NCBI GenBank assembly: GCA_047639675.1
Contig: JBLIOI010000005.1
Span: 1-64,000, forward strand
Reading direction: 5' to 3'
DNA: 64,000 nt
DNA from: JABACD01 sp047639675
Lineage (GTDB): Bacteria > Planctomycetota > UBA1135 > GCA-002686595
In this document: positions 53,589-62,706 of the stretch, one piece after another
How the letters are laid out: each line of letters begins with the position of its first letter
Numbering within the stretch: the first letter of the stretch is position 1
The notes under the pieces: generated by a model
What the model saw: only the letters and a program-made list of their open reading frames with translations
The model's database searches: none
What the model was told of the DNA's origin: nothing
Made by a program: the position numbers and the translations under genes

Positions 53589-54548
53589 ATGCGGGCGTCC
53601 CAGAGTCATGCAATTGCCCATGTGAGAGTTCCCCAGCCAGCCCCCGCGATTCATCCGGCCTTTGAAGACGGGCTAGAAGACTTCTTGCAAGCCCTGCGCG
53701 TCGAGGCCGGATTGGCCCGCAACACGCTGAAGGCTTATGGGTCGGCTCTGAACCGCTTCTTGATTTGGGCCACATTGCGCGGTCTAGACAGCTGGCCAAG
53801 TATCGACGCTGAATCGGTGGTCGATTACTTGGCCATCCGGCGCGCCGAAGGCCTGCTAGAAGCAACCTTGGCCCAGGACTTGACGAGTATTCGGCTCCTG
53901 ATGGCTCATCTAGTCCTGGAGCGCTTCGCTCAGCGGGATCCGACCCAACTCCTGCCTGCACCGGTCTTGGCCAAATCGCTCCCCCATGCGCTGACGATTG
54001 AAGAGGTTGAAAAACTACTGGCGGCACCGGATGGAACGCATTGGCGCGATCAGCGAGATCGCGCACTGCTTGAAGTTATGTACGCCTGCGGTGCTCGCGT
54101 TGCCGAGGCAATTGGATTACGGACGGATGGGCTCGAGCCCTCCTTGCGTGTGATTCGATTGTTGGGAAAAGGATCCAAGACGCGTGTGGTACCTATAGGT
54201 GAGCGGGCGAAAGAGGCGCTGTTTCATTGGATAGAGAATGGCAGGCTCGAACTTCCCAAGGCGCGCACTCGGCCCGAAGTGTTCTTGACCTGCAATGGCA
54301 ATCCGCTCGATCGAACCAATGCTTGGCGTCGAGTGAAAGCCGCGGCGCTACGCGCCGGGCTCAAGCAATCCATTTCACCGCACACTCTGCGCCACTCCTT
54401 CGCGACCCACATGCTTGCCGGGGGCGCTGATCTAAGAGCGGTCCAAGAGATGCTCGGGCATGCATCGATCAAGACAACCGAGGTCTACACGCACTTGGAT
54501 ACGGATGAGCTGCGCAGCTTGCACCGTATGTATCACCCGCGGGGCTAA
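53589..54548 (+). CDS. xerD: XerC/XerD-type tyrosine recombinase
   Basis: This 319-residue site-specific recombinase has the N-terminal SAM-like DNA-binding domain (about 25-110: EDFLQALRVEAGLARNTLKAY). The catalytic domain has Arg in CGARVAE, Lys in GKGSKTR, HTLRHSFATHML, and the nucleophilic Tyr in GHASIKTTEVYTHLD. Xer proteins resolve chromosome dimers at dif. XerC and XerD cannot be told apart with certainty; the name is a guess. ATG 53589 is chosen because an upstream start at 53409 would overlap the divergent DksA-like gene. No att sites or phage genes lie nearby, so it is a housekeeping recombinase. Confidence 0.9.
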   Translation: MRASQSHAIAHVRVPQPAPAIHPAFEDGLEDFLQALRVEAGLARNTLKAYGSALNRFLIWATLRGLDSWPSIDAESVVDYLAIRRAEGLLEATLAQDLTSIRLLMAHLVLERFAQRDPTQLLPAPVLAKSLPHALTIEEVEKLLAAPDGTHWRDQRDRALLEVMYACGARVAEAIGLRTDGLEPSLRVIRLLGKGSKTRVVPIGERAKEALFHWIENGRLELPKARTRPEVFLTCNGNPLDRTNAWRRVKAAALRAGLKQSISPHTLRHSFATHMLAGGADLRAVQEMLGHASIKTTEVYTHLDTDELRSLHRMYHPRG

Positions 54549-54820
54549 TGCTCCCCGTGTGCCAGGCTTGTGTCCATGCACTGCGCATTGCGAAGATGCA
54601 GGAAGCCGTAAGCTGCGCTGGGTGAAGACGCTCGGCGAAGACTTCGTCGGTTCGAGCGCAGGCCCTATTCGATGCCTCCGCGATTCCCCCGCCGCTCAGT
54701 TCTTGAGCATGTCAACAAAGCATTGCTGCCCACCCCTAATTTGCCGACCTACCCGTCAGCCCTGCCGCGTAGAATATCGCCCTCGCCTACCTCGCCATCC
54801 ATCCCCGTATATGCACGGCC
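54549..54820. other. Intergenic region before the TPR/oxygenase-like gene
   Basis: This 272-nt region has no convincing gene or clear terminator. It probably contains the promoter of the gene at 54821, but no -35/-10 pair with proper spacing was found. Confidence 0.35.
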
Positions 54821-56059
54821 ATGAATGCACCGGAGCCCAACTTGACCCCTGGCGCTAGCCCCTCACCTCTCGTTCAGAAGCTTAATGAAGCGGATAGCCT
54901 GCGCAATAACGGCGACCCCGTTGGAGCCCTCGCAATCCTCGATCGAGTAGTGCAGGCCCATCCGAGTAACGCACGCGCTCTGAACGACATGGGCATCTGC
55001 CTGCGTCTTATCGGCGACCCGGTGAAGGCCGCAATGGTGCTGCGCAAAGCTCGTAAGCTGGCCCCGGATTCAGCGCAAATCGTCGCAAACCTGGCCAACT
55101 GCTTGCGCGATCAAGGCGATATGAACACTGCAATCAAGGCCTACCAGAAGGCCCTGCAGCTTCAACCAAACTTCGCCCTAGTGCACGCGGAACTAGGGGC
55201 TGTCTACCAGGCCGTAGGTAAACCCGACCAGGCTGTCCAATGCTACGAGAAAGCACTCAAGCTCAATCCCGACCATGGACAGACGCTAGCCAATCTCAGT
55301 TCGGCTAGCCTTGAGATTGGTGACCCGCAGCGAGCCTTAGACATGGCGAATCGGTCGTTGCTGCTCGCTCCGAAGGGTCGCCGAGCCCTCGCGGTTAAGT
55401 CGATTGCCTTGCACGAGTTGGGCCAAATCGAAGAAGCATCCGAGCTGGTCGATCTCGCCTGGGTTCGTCCGTTTCCTTTCCAGGCCGTTGAGGGCTATGC
55501 GAGTGTTGATTCCTTCAACGAAGCACTGTCTGAACACGTAACCAGGCATCCGAGTTTGGAGTACGAGCCTTCCAATCGCTCGACCAAAAAGGGCGAGCAA
55601 ACCGGTGAGCTACTGAATGAGCCCAAGGGTCCCGTCGCGCAATTGGAGAAGATGATCGAGGAGAGCGTTGAGAAATTCCTCGACGACTTGCCCAAAGATC
55701 GAGCCCATCCTTACCTCACCCATCGACCGAAAGGCTTTCGCTTGAACATTTGGGGGACGCGACTTGGCGCGCAAGGCCACCAATACGAGCACATTCACCC
55801 TGGCGGTTGGGTCAGCGGCGTGTATTACGCACAACTCCCGCCGGACATGTCCTCATCCAGCGAACAGCATGCGGGCTGGATTCAATTCGGCGGCGCGCCC
55901 AAGGGTTCTAAGTTAGAGCGGGAACGCCCGCTGCGGTTAATCGAACCCAAGCAGGGCACGCTCGTGCTATTCCCGTCCTACTACTACCACCGCACGCTGC
56001 CTTTTGAGAGCGAGACGAAGCGCATCAGCATTGCTTTTGATGCGATTCCGGAAGACTAG
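54821..56059 (+). CDS. TPR protein with C-terminal 2OG-Fe(II)-oxygenase-like domain
   Basis: This 412-residue protein has about five tetratricopeptide repeats (about 20-215: LNDMGICLRLIGDPVKAAMV, LANLANCLRDQGDMNTAIKA and others). The C-terminal half is the putative 2-oxoglutarate/iron oxygenase family PF13759, with YEHIHPGGWVSGVYYAQLP (His-x-His region) and FPSYYYHRTLPFESETKRIS (distal His and Arg). These proteins often occur with glycan or protein-modification genes; the substrate is unknown. The next gene, on the other strand, ends one base away. Confidence 0.8.
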   Translation: MNAPEPNLTPGASPSPLVQKLNEADSLRNNGDPVGALAILDRVVQAHPSNARALNDMGICLRLIGDPVKAAMVLRKARKLAPDSAQIVANLANCLRDQGDMNTAIKAYQKALQLQPNFALVHAELGAVYQAVGKPDQAVQCYEKALKLNPDHGQTLANLSSASLEIGDPQRALDMANRSLLLAPKGRRALAVKSIALHELGQIEEASELVDLAWVRPFPFQAVEGYASVDSFNEALSEHVTRHPSLEYEPSNRSTKKGEQTGELLNEPKGPVAQLEKMIEESVEKFLDDLPKDRAHPYLTHRPKGFRLNIWGTRLGAQGHQYEHIHPGGWVSGVYYAQLPPDMSSSSEQHAGWIQFGGAPKGSKLERERPLRLIEPKQGTLVLFPSYYYHRTLPFESETKRISIAFDAIPED

Positions 56060-57415
56060 TTACTGCGAAGAGCCGACCAAACCACTCTCTAGCAAGTGAT
56101 CCGCCAGCACCTTCCCCACGAATGAGTGCCCGCGTTCGTTCCAGTGCGGGTCAGACTCGAAGACTAAGGGGAATTCCTCCGTCGCTTGGAAGGCAGGTAG
56201 CATGCTGAAGATCGGGTAGTCCACTCGCGAGCGCGCTTCCTCGAAGAAGTTAAAATACTCCATCTGGAAGGGCTCATTGCGTGAGTACTCTGAACTCTCC
56301 CAGTTCGACGGACACTCCTTGGGATTCCAGTGGGGAAAGCGCGGCGTCACCACTAACAAGAAATCAGCTCCGATCTCCGCGGCGCCCTTCGCGATCTCGC
56401 TGACGTTATCCAGCGTAGATTCAAAGTAGGGGCGCGTATCCTCAAGCGGATGGCGAAAGATGAAGAAGCGATTCCTTTCAGTCACTCCACCGATCTCGAG
56501 CTTGAAATCGTAGTAGTCGTACTCTTCCTCGTCGTTTCCGCCGAAGCGGCTTGCGAGAAGCTCGAAGGGTCGTTCGAAGTAAGGCTGCAAGCTTCCGTAG
56601 AGCAAGCCATAGGTCTTAGGCAACGGATCGTTGGGCAGAATCCGGAAGCTGTCGTCAGCTCCTAGTTCGCCCGCGTACTTGTAGTCGTCACCGATGTCCG
56701 TCGCATCCAAGCAGAGGATCACCAAGGTGGGCTTGTAGACCTCAAGCTTTCGTTTGAGCAACCGCGCCTGTAGGAGCGGCGAGTAACTCACGAGCCCCGC
56801 ATTCATCACGGCAATGTCCTGTTCCGAATTTGAGCCACGCTTTCTCAGGAGCTGTTCAGCCACTCGCACGAAAGTCCTTTCCTGCCTGACTCGAAATCCA
56901 AAGGTGAATGAATCTCCGAGGACCACAACGCGCTCTTCGTGCTCGCCGAAAGTCAGGGGTGTGTAATCCGTGCGGAGGCCGTCTTGATTGGTGCGCACCA
57001 CAATCGAGTGCCCTTCTTGTTCACCGCAGTACATCTCTTGATCGGCGGCGTAGCCATGATGGAACTCCGCCGAGCTTTCCCCGCGGTAAGAGGCAAAGGT
57101 TCTTTCAGGGTGAAGGAAACGCAAAGCCAGCTCGGCAAGAGAGAGGGAGGCAATTGCGGAAATCAAAAATAGCCAAAGCTGCTTCTTGCGACGGCGCACA
57201 CCTGTCCAACAGATATACGCGACACACAAGAGCCCCCAATACACAACCAATGAACCGCTGTAGGTGCGATCCAGACTGCCATCCGACGCCAAGAAGTCGA
57301 GCCAACCTAATCCCACCGAGAGCATGATGGCAACCACTACGGCGCTCCCTGCAATCAGCAGCTTGGCCACCACGCCATACTTGCCCGATTCGCTTCCTTC
57401 TGACACTTCCATCAA
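56060..57415 (-). CDS. SGNH-hydrolase-like membrane protein
   Basis: This 451-residue protein has three transmembrane helices at about 18-42, 55-70 and 80-97, and a periplasmic SGNH-like domain. VVVLGDSFTFGFRV has the catalytic Ser of GDS(L), and DPHWNERGH near the C-terminus has the D-x-x-H pair. Such AlgX/PatB-like proteins remove or add acetyl groups on surface polysaccharides. The acyltransferase gene lies 28 nt upstream on the same strand, which suits glycan acetylation. Confidence 0.82.
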   Translation of the reverse strand: MMEVSEGSESGKYGVVAKLLIAGSAVVVAIMLSVGLGWLDFLASDGSLDRTYSGSLVVYWGLLCVAYICWTGVRRRKKQLWLFLISAIASLSLAELALRFLHPERTFASYRGESSAEFHHGYAADQEMYCGEQEGHSIVVRTNQDGLRTDYTPLTFGEHEERVVVLGDSFTFGFRVRQERTFVRVAEQLLRKRGSNSEQDIAVMNAGLVSYSPLLQARLLKRKLEVYKPTLVILCLDATDIGDDYKYAGELGADDSFRILPNDPLPKTYGLLYGSLQPYFERPFELLASRFGGNDEEEYDYYDFKLEIGGVTERNRFFIFRHPLEDTRPYFESTLDNVSEIAKGAAEIGADFLLVVTPRFPHWNPKECPSNWESSEYSRNEPFQMEYFNFFEEARSRVDYPIFSMLPAFQATEEFPLVFESDPHWNERGHSFVGKVLADHLLESGLVGSSQ

Positions 57416-57443
57416 CCTAGATTGGTGACGAATGACCAGCGAG

Positions 57444-58571
57444 TCAAGGCAGTGCTCGCTTAGGTGCCTTGAGAATGAAGGGAACTTCGCACAGTCGATA
57501 GAACGGATAGGTCGCCAAAGTCGTGGCTACAATCGTGATTAGCATGCCAGTCAAGCTCAACCGCGCGATTCCCATTTGTGTCACAAACATGAGGACAAGG
57601 ACCATCACCTTCGCATGCATCAAATACAGCGAGTAGGAGATCTTTCCCAGTCCAACAAGTCCGGAACGGAACCAGGCCAAGACACCCTTCAATGGTTTAT
57701 CCAACCAGTTATCGATTGGGCGCAAGAAGACCAACCCGACTGTAGAGAGACCGGCGAAGGCTTGAGCGTGCATGTCGGCCAGACCGAAACCAATTACGCC
57801 AAGCCCTGCGGCGAAAACCGACAAGCCAAAGACAACTCCGCCGCGCGAAGCCCTCGGCTCCCAGCCCTTTTCAAATACGAGGAAAAGGGCAACGCCCATG
57901 GCAAACATGGGCCAGTAGGGCAGGAAAATTCCCGTGAGATACATTCCTGGCTGAAATGCAGCCGCAATTCCGAGCAAGGTAGTCACACCCAGCACGGGCA
58001 TCAGAAAACGCCGGCGCAGTAGACCGAGTCCAATGACCAGGTAGAACTGAACTTCGAGCGCCAAGGTCCAATAAACTGCATTCACTGCGGCGAACTTCGA
58101 TTCAATCTGATCAAAGCCGGGCTCAAAAATTTGAGCCATGCTGAAGTACTTTAGCCAGTCCAACGAATCAAAGCCCATGTAGCGCGGGTTTGGCTGTTCG
58201 AAGGATCCGCTCTTGAGTTGGCTGATCAAAGCCATCACCCAAGGCAAGGCGAGCACCGCAAGTATCGAGAGAATAAACGGCGGGTAGATACGCGACAGCC
58301 GGCGCTTCATGTAATTCGCAGTCGACTCGTTGCGGCGAATTGCAGAACGAGCCGACGCCATCATGCAGTAGCCAGAAACCACGAAGAATAGGGGTACTCC
58401 GAGGTAGCCTTTCTCTACAAGGTTCCAGACAACGGGCAAATTCTCACGCAATTCATCCCAACGGGGATAGTGATAGGTGAATACCCATAGGGCCGCGAGT
58501 CCGCGGACGATGTCAAGCAGTCGGTAATGCAAGGCGGTGGGTCGCTGGACAGAAAGCGAGCCCCTAGACAC
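57444..58571 (-). CDS. Acyltransferase family 3 (OafA/YrhL-like)
   Basis: This 375-residue membrane protein of the acyltransferase-3 family has LDIVRGLAALWVFTYHY at the start, with the conserved R and the active-site H, then about ten transmembrane helices. FFVVSGYCM and RRLSRIYPPF are further signatures. It would transfer acetyl or another acyl group to a surface sugar and may work with the SGNH-like protein encoded just after it. It lies about 70 nt downstream of uvrC on the same strand. Confidence 0.9.
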   Translation of the reverse strand: MSRGSLSVQRPTALHYRLLDIVRGLAALWVFTYHYPRWDELRENLPVVWNLVEKGYLGVPLFFVVSGYCMMASARSAIRRNESTANYMKRRLSRIYPPFILSILAVLALPWVMALISQLKSGSFEQPNPRYMGFDSLDWLKYFSMAQIFEPGFDQIESKFAAVNAVYWTLALEVQFYLVIGLGLLRRRFLMPVLGVTTLLGIAAAFQPGMYLTGIFLPYWPMFAMGVALFLVFEKGWEPRASRGGVVFGLSVFAAGLGVIGFGLADMHAQAFAGLSTVGLVFLRPIDNWLDKPLKGVLAWFRSGLVGLGKISYSLYLMHAKVMVLVLMFVTQMGIARLSLTGMLITIVATTLATYPFYRLCEVPFILKAPKRALP

Positions 58572-58640
58572 TGAGCGCTCACTCGTAATCCGTCAAGGAC
58601 TAGAGGCCTTGAAATGAAAACCAAATCTGCCAGACAGCAA

Positions 58641-60470
58641 TCATTTTAGGCTATCCAGGATCACCTTGGCCAGCACTGGTCCGATACCAGGCAGAGCACC
58701 GATTTCCTCGACGCTGGCTTGCTTGACTCCGGCGACGCTCCCAAAGCGGCGCAGGAGCTCCTTGCGCTTGACGGCACCCACTCCCGGAACCGAATCGAGC
58801 TGTGAACGAATCTTGCCGCGTTCCTTCCGATGATAGGTGATTGCGAAGCGGTGCGCCTCGTCGCGGATACGCTCAAAGAGGTGCCGCACAGCAGTGTGTT
58901 CGCCGAGCGGCAAAGGCTCTTCCACTTCAGGCAAGAAGATGCGTTCCTCGCTGGCAGACTTGCGCTTGCCCCCCACCTTTCTCTCGCTGCGAGCTTTAGC
59001 TAGGCCAACGAAGCTGACCTGCCAAGCGCCGGTTTCATCCCGAGCAGCCAGCGCTGAATCAAGTTGCGCACGACCTCCATCGATCACAACCAAGTCGGGT
59101 AAGTCGTTTTCATCAATGCCCCGGCGTAAACTCCGCCGGACCACCTCACGCATCGAGGCGAAGTCATCTTGACCCTCCACCTCGCGAATCTTGAATCGCC
59201 GGTATCCGGAACGGTCGGAAATGCCGCGACGAAAGCGAACCCGGCTGGCTACGACGTGCGAGCTCTGCAGATTGGAAATGTCAAAGCAATCAATCACTTC
59301 GGGAGCCGTGGGTAAATCCAGAAGAGTCTCCAGATCGCGGATCAATGAGTCGCCAGTCAGCTCTTCACGCATTAGCTGAGCCAAGGTAGTACTCGCGTTT
59401 TCACAGGCGATGCCTAACATACGGGCGCGATCGCCGCTGCTCGGAACGAGCAACTTCACACCCTTGCCGAGCGTCGCGGCGAGCAACTCGCTGTCTGCAC
59501 ATTCGCAAACAGTCAGTATTTCCGTGGGTACGGCGCGGCGGCCAGCGGCGTACAACGCGGTGAGCACATTGTGCATCAACTCCTCGTCGGAAAGCTCGGA
59601 GCGAAAGCGGTGCGATCGGCTCTCGCTCAGACGTCCCTCGCGAAAGGCCAAGCGGTGAATGACCGCCTCGTCGCCAACCCGCGCCAAGCCCAAAACATCA
59701 CGCTCTATCTTGTCGCTGGGACGCACGCCCTGGCCTTCGACAGTCCGGCGAAGTGCCTTCAAGCGATCGCGCCAACCGGCCGCTCGCTCGTAGTCCAAGG
59801 ACTCGGAAGCCTCCAGCATCCGGCCTTCCAGATCCTCCTGCAACACTTGGGTTTCGCCCGAGAGAATACGCACAGCACTTTCAACTAGTTCGGCGTACTG
59901 CTCCGTACTGATCTCATCCACGCAGGGCGCTGAGCACAACCCGATCTGGTGCTTGAGACACGGACGACTGCGGTTGTTCAGGACCGAATCGGGACAATCA
60001 CGCAAGGGTACAACTCGGTGTAAGTCCGAGAGTGTGTGACGAATGGCGCCTGCAGACGCAAAGGGCCCAAAGAAACGCGACCTGCCAGCTTGCTTACCTT
60101 CCTTCGGACTGTGAGCCCGGACCAGTTTGAGCCGTGGAAAACGCTCGTCACGATCAAGCCGCAGCATCAAGAACGACTTGTCGTCCTTGAGGCGCACATT
60201 GTGCAGCGGTTTGTGTTGCTTGATCAGCGCATCTTCGAGAAGCAGCGCTTCAGACTCGGTGCGCGTGACAATGATCTCGACTTGGGTCGCATCGCGCTCG
60301 AGGAAACGGATTGACAAGCGGCCATCACCTCCCGGGCGGCGATAGCTACTCAGTCGCGCACGCAGATCTCTAGCCTTTCCGATGTAGAGCATCTTGCCTG
60401 CCGCATCCCGAAACAGATACACCCCAGGGCGCCTGACCACGCCGTCCATCGACCACATCGGTCCGCTCAA
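58641..60470 (-). CDS. uvrC: Excinuclease ABC subunit C
   Basis: This 609-residue dual-incision nuclease acts in nucleotide excision repair. The GIY-YIG domain (GVYLFRDAAGKMLYIGKA) starts the protein, with a central Cys-rich segment (CLKHQIGLCSAPC). A UVR motif for UvrB contact and the RNase H-like nuclease (CFDISNLQSS, VIDGGRAQLDSAL) follow, then tandem HhH domains (VPGVGAVKRKELL, LPGIGPVLAKVIL). TTG at 60470 overlaps the uvrB stop (TTGA), coupling translation. Confidence 0.97.
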   Translation of the reverse strand: MSGPMWSMDGVVRRPGVYLFRDAAGKMLYIGKARDLRARLSSYRRPGGDGRLSIRFLERDATQVEIIVTRTESEALLLEDALIKQHKPLHNVRLKDDKSFLMLRLDRDERFPRLKLVRAHSPKEGKQAGRSRFFGPFASAGAIRHTLSDLHRVVPLRDCPDSVLNNRSRPCLKHQIGLCSAPCVDEISTEQYAELVESAVRILSGETQVLQEDLEGRMLEASESLDYERAAGWRDRLKALRRTVEGQGVRPSDKIERDVLGLARVGDEAVIHRLAFREGRLSESRSHRFRSELSDEELMHNVLTALYAAGRRAVPTEILTVCECADSELLAATLGKGVKLLVPSSGDRARMLGIACENASTTLAQLMREELTGDSLIRDLETLLDLPTAPEVIDCFDISNLQSSHVVASRVRFRRGISDRSGYRRFKIREVEGQDDFASMREVVRRSLRRGIDENDLPDLVVIDGGRAQLDSALAARDETGAWQVSFVGLAKARSERKVGGKRKSASEERIFLPEVEEPLPLGEHTAVRHLFERIRDEAHRFAITYHRKERGKIRSQLDSVPGVGAVKRKELLRRFGSVAGVKQASVEEIGALPGIGPVLAKVILDSLK

Positions 60471-62527
60471 CGGCTGAGTTCCATACTCTCTAGCTCACGC
60501 AAGCGATCACGCACCCGCGCCGCTTCTTCAAACGCCAACTCGCCTGCAGCGCGCAGCATATCTGCACGCAATTTTTCGATCTCGGCTCGTAGGCGGGGCA
60601 TTTTCCATCTAGACGCAGGATCCTCTGTACCCTTGGAACCACCACCGGAGTCAAGCTCTGGCGTGTCCGCATAGTCCATGGCGTACATGGCTTCGATTCC
60701 GTCGCGCACAGGCTTGATGATTGTCTTCGGAACAATACCCTGCTCGGTGTTGTAGATATCTTGAAGCACGCGCCGGCGCTCAACTTCGTCCAAGCAGGTT
60801 TGCATAGACTTGGTCACCTTATCCGCGTACATGATCACACGTCCCTCGACGTTACGCGCGGCTCGACCACAGGTTTGAATCAGAGAGGTGTGCGATCGCA
60901 GGAAGCCCTCCTTATCCGCATCCAAGATGGCAACGAGCGCCACCTCCGGCAGGTCGAGACCCTCGCGCAGGAGGTTGATACCCACCAATACATCAAACTC
61001 GCCCAAGCGCAAGTCACGCAAAATCGCGGAACGCTCGAGAGCATCGATTTCCGAGTGCAAGTAGCGGACCCGCACGTTCAACTCCTCGAAGTAAGTGGTC
61101 AACTCTTCCGAGGAACGCTTGGTGAGGGTCGTCACGAGCACTCGCCAACCGTCCTTGACCGTCTTGCGGATCTGCCCCAAGAGATCGTCCACTTGCGTGC
61201 GTGCGGGGCGAACTTCGATTTGCGGATCCAAAAGACCCGTAGGCCGCACGATTTGTTCAGAGATGTGACCTTCACTGTTTTTGAGTTCGTACGCCCCTGG
61301 CGTCGCTGAAACGTAGATCACCTGATTGAGGCAAGTCTTCCATTCCTCGAATTGCAGCGGGCGGTTGTCCAAGGCGCTCGGCAAACGAAATCCGTGCTCC
61401 ACCAGGTTCGTCTTGCGAGAACGGTCGCCCTTATACATGGCTCCGACCTGCGGAACGGAGACGTGACTCTCGTCGATGAACATCAACCAGTCTTCTGGAA
61501 AGTAATCGAGCAAAGTCGAGGGTGGTTCCCCGGTACGCCTACCATCCATATACACCGAGTAATTCTCGATTCCGTTGCAAACACCAGTTTCGCGCATCAT
61601 CTCCAAGTCGTAGCGCGTGCGCTGCTCAAGCCTTTGCGCCTCCAAGAACTTATCGTTCTTGTTGAAGTCAAGCAGTCGCTCATCCAGGTCTGCCGAGATC
61701 TTGTCAAGAGCCTGAGTGACACGATCCTGAGGTGTCACGTAGTGGTTGGCAGGATAGAGGGTCACCCGTTCTCGCTCACCAAGGATCGTCCCCAAGAGCG
61801 GATTGGCAATCATGATGTTCTCGATCTCATCACCGAACATCTCGATGCGGATCACAGAATCTTCTTCGTAGGCCGGGAAGACCTCGATTACGTCGCCGCG
61901 CGCGCGAAAGGTTCCGCGACGAAAATCTAAATTGTTACGCGCGTATTGCATCTGCGTTAAGCGCCGTAACAGAGTGTCCCTCTCTATCTGGTCGCCGACG
62001 GCGATCTCATAGGCCATCTCGCGATAGTTGCTCGGAGATCCAAGCCCGTAGATGCAAGAAACGGACGCCACAATCAGTACATCGCGTCGCTCGAGTAATG
62101 AACGCGTTGCACTGTTGCGCAGGCGTTCGATGTTCTCATTTCGACTCGCATCCTTCTCGATGAAGGTGTCCGTCGAAGCCACGTAAGCTTCGGGCTGGTA
62201 GTAGTCGTAATAGCTGACGAAATACTCGACCGCATTGTTCGGGAACAGGTCGCGGAACTCCGCGTAGAGCTGAGCCGCCAGAGTTTTGTTGGGCGAGAGC
62301 ACCAGGGTCGGGCGATTCAGCTCCTCGATCACCGCCGCCATGGTGTAAGTCTTACCGGAGCCTGTGATCCCCAAAAGGCATTGATCTGGGGCACCACTCT
62401 CGCCCCCCGCGACCAATTCCCGGATCGCTTGAGGTTGATCGCCCGATGCCTCAAAGGGGCATACCAACTGGAACCGACCGGGCTCTGCCGCCCCGCTATG
62501 CCCACTCTTTCCTATTTCTTCACCCAC
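60467..62527 (-). CDS. uvrB: Excinuclease ABC subunit B
   Basis: This 686-residue damage-verification helicase of nucleotide excision repair carries GITGSGKT (Walker A), the beta-hairpin region YYDYYQPEAYV, the DESH Walker B (FIDESHVS) and helicase motif VI (QTCGRAARNVEG). The C-terminal UVR coiled coil (EIEKLRADMLRAAGELAFEE) binds UvrC. The start and length fit UvrB. It heads a uvrBC operon. Confidence 0.98.
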   Translation of the reverse strand: MGEEIGKSGHSGAAEPGRFQLVCPFEASGDQPQAIRELVAGGESGAPDQCLLGITGSGKTYTMAAVIEELNRPTLVLSPNKTLAAQLYAEFRDLFPNNAVEYFVSYYDYYQPEAYVASTDTFIEKDASRNENIERLRNSATRSLLERRDVLIVASVSCIYGLGSPSNYREMAYEIAVGDQIERDTLLRRLTQMQYARNNLDFRRGTFRARGDVIEVFPAYEEDSVIRIEMFGDEIENIMIANPLLGTILGERERVTLYPANHYVTPQDRVTQALDKISADLDERLLDFNKNDKFLEAQRLEQRTRYDLEMMRETGVCNGIENYSVYMDGRRTGEPPSTLLDYFPEDWLMFIDESHVSVPQVGAMYKGDRSRKTNLVEHGFRLPSALDNRPLQFEEWKTCLNQVIYVSATPGAYELKNSEGHISEQIVRPTGLLDPQIEVRPARTQVDDLLGQIRKTVKDGWRVLVTTLTKRSSEELTTYFEELNVRVRYLHSEIDALERSAILRDLRLGEFDVLVGINLLREGLDLPEVALVAILDADKEGFLRSHTSLIQTCGRAARNVEGRVIMYADKVTKSMQTCLDEVERRRVLQDIYNTEQGIVPKTIIKPVRDGIEAMYAMDYADTPELDSGGGSKGTEDPASRWKMPRLRAEIEKLRADMLRAAGELAFEEAARVRDRLRELESMELSR

Positions 62528-62706
62528 GGGGGGATCCTAACCTGTAGTCCCGCATCATTCTGGAGGTATTCCAGAGCTCTCGGCCAGCTTGCGCCTGGGA
62601 GGGGCAGAGCTTATCTTTTGCGCCTTCCTGGACCCCTGGGGCCTCGACCAGCGGCCTCGCAGTAACGCGTCGCGCGCCCCCCTCTTCTCATCCCTGGACA
62701 TCCCGC

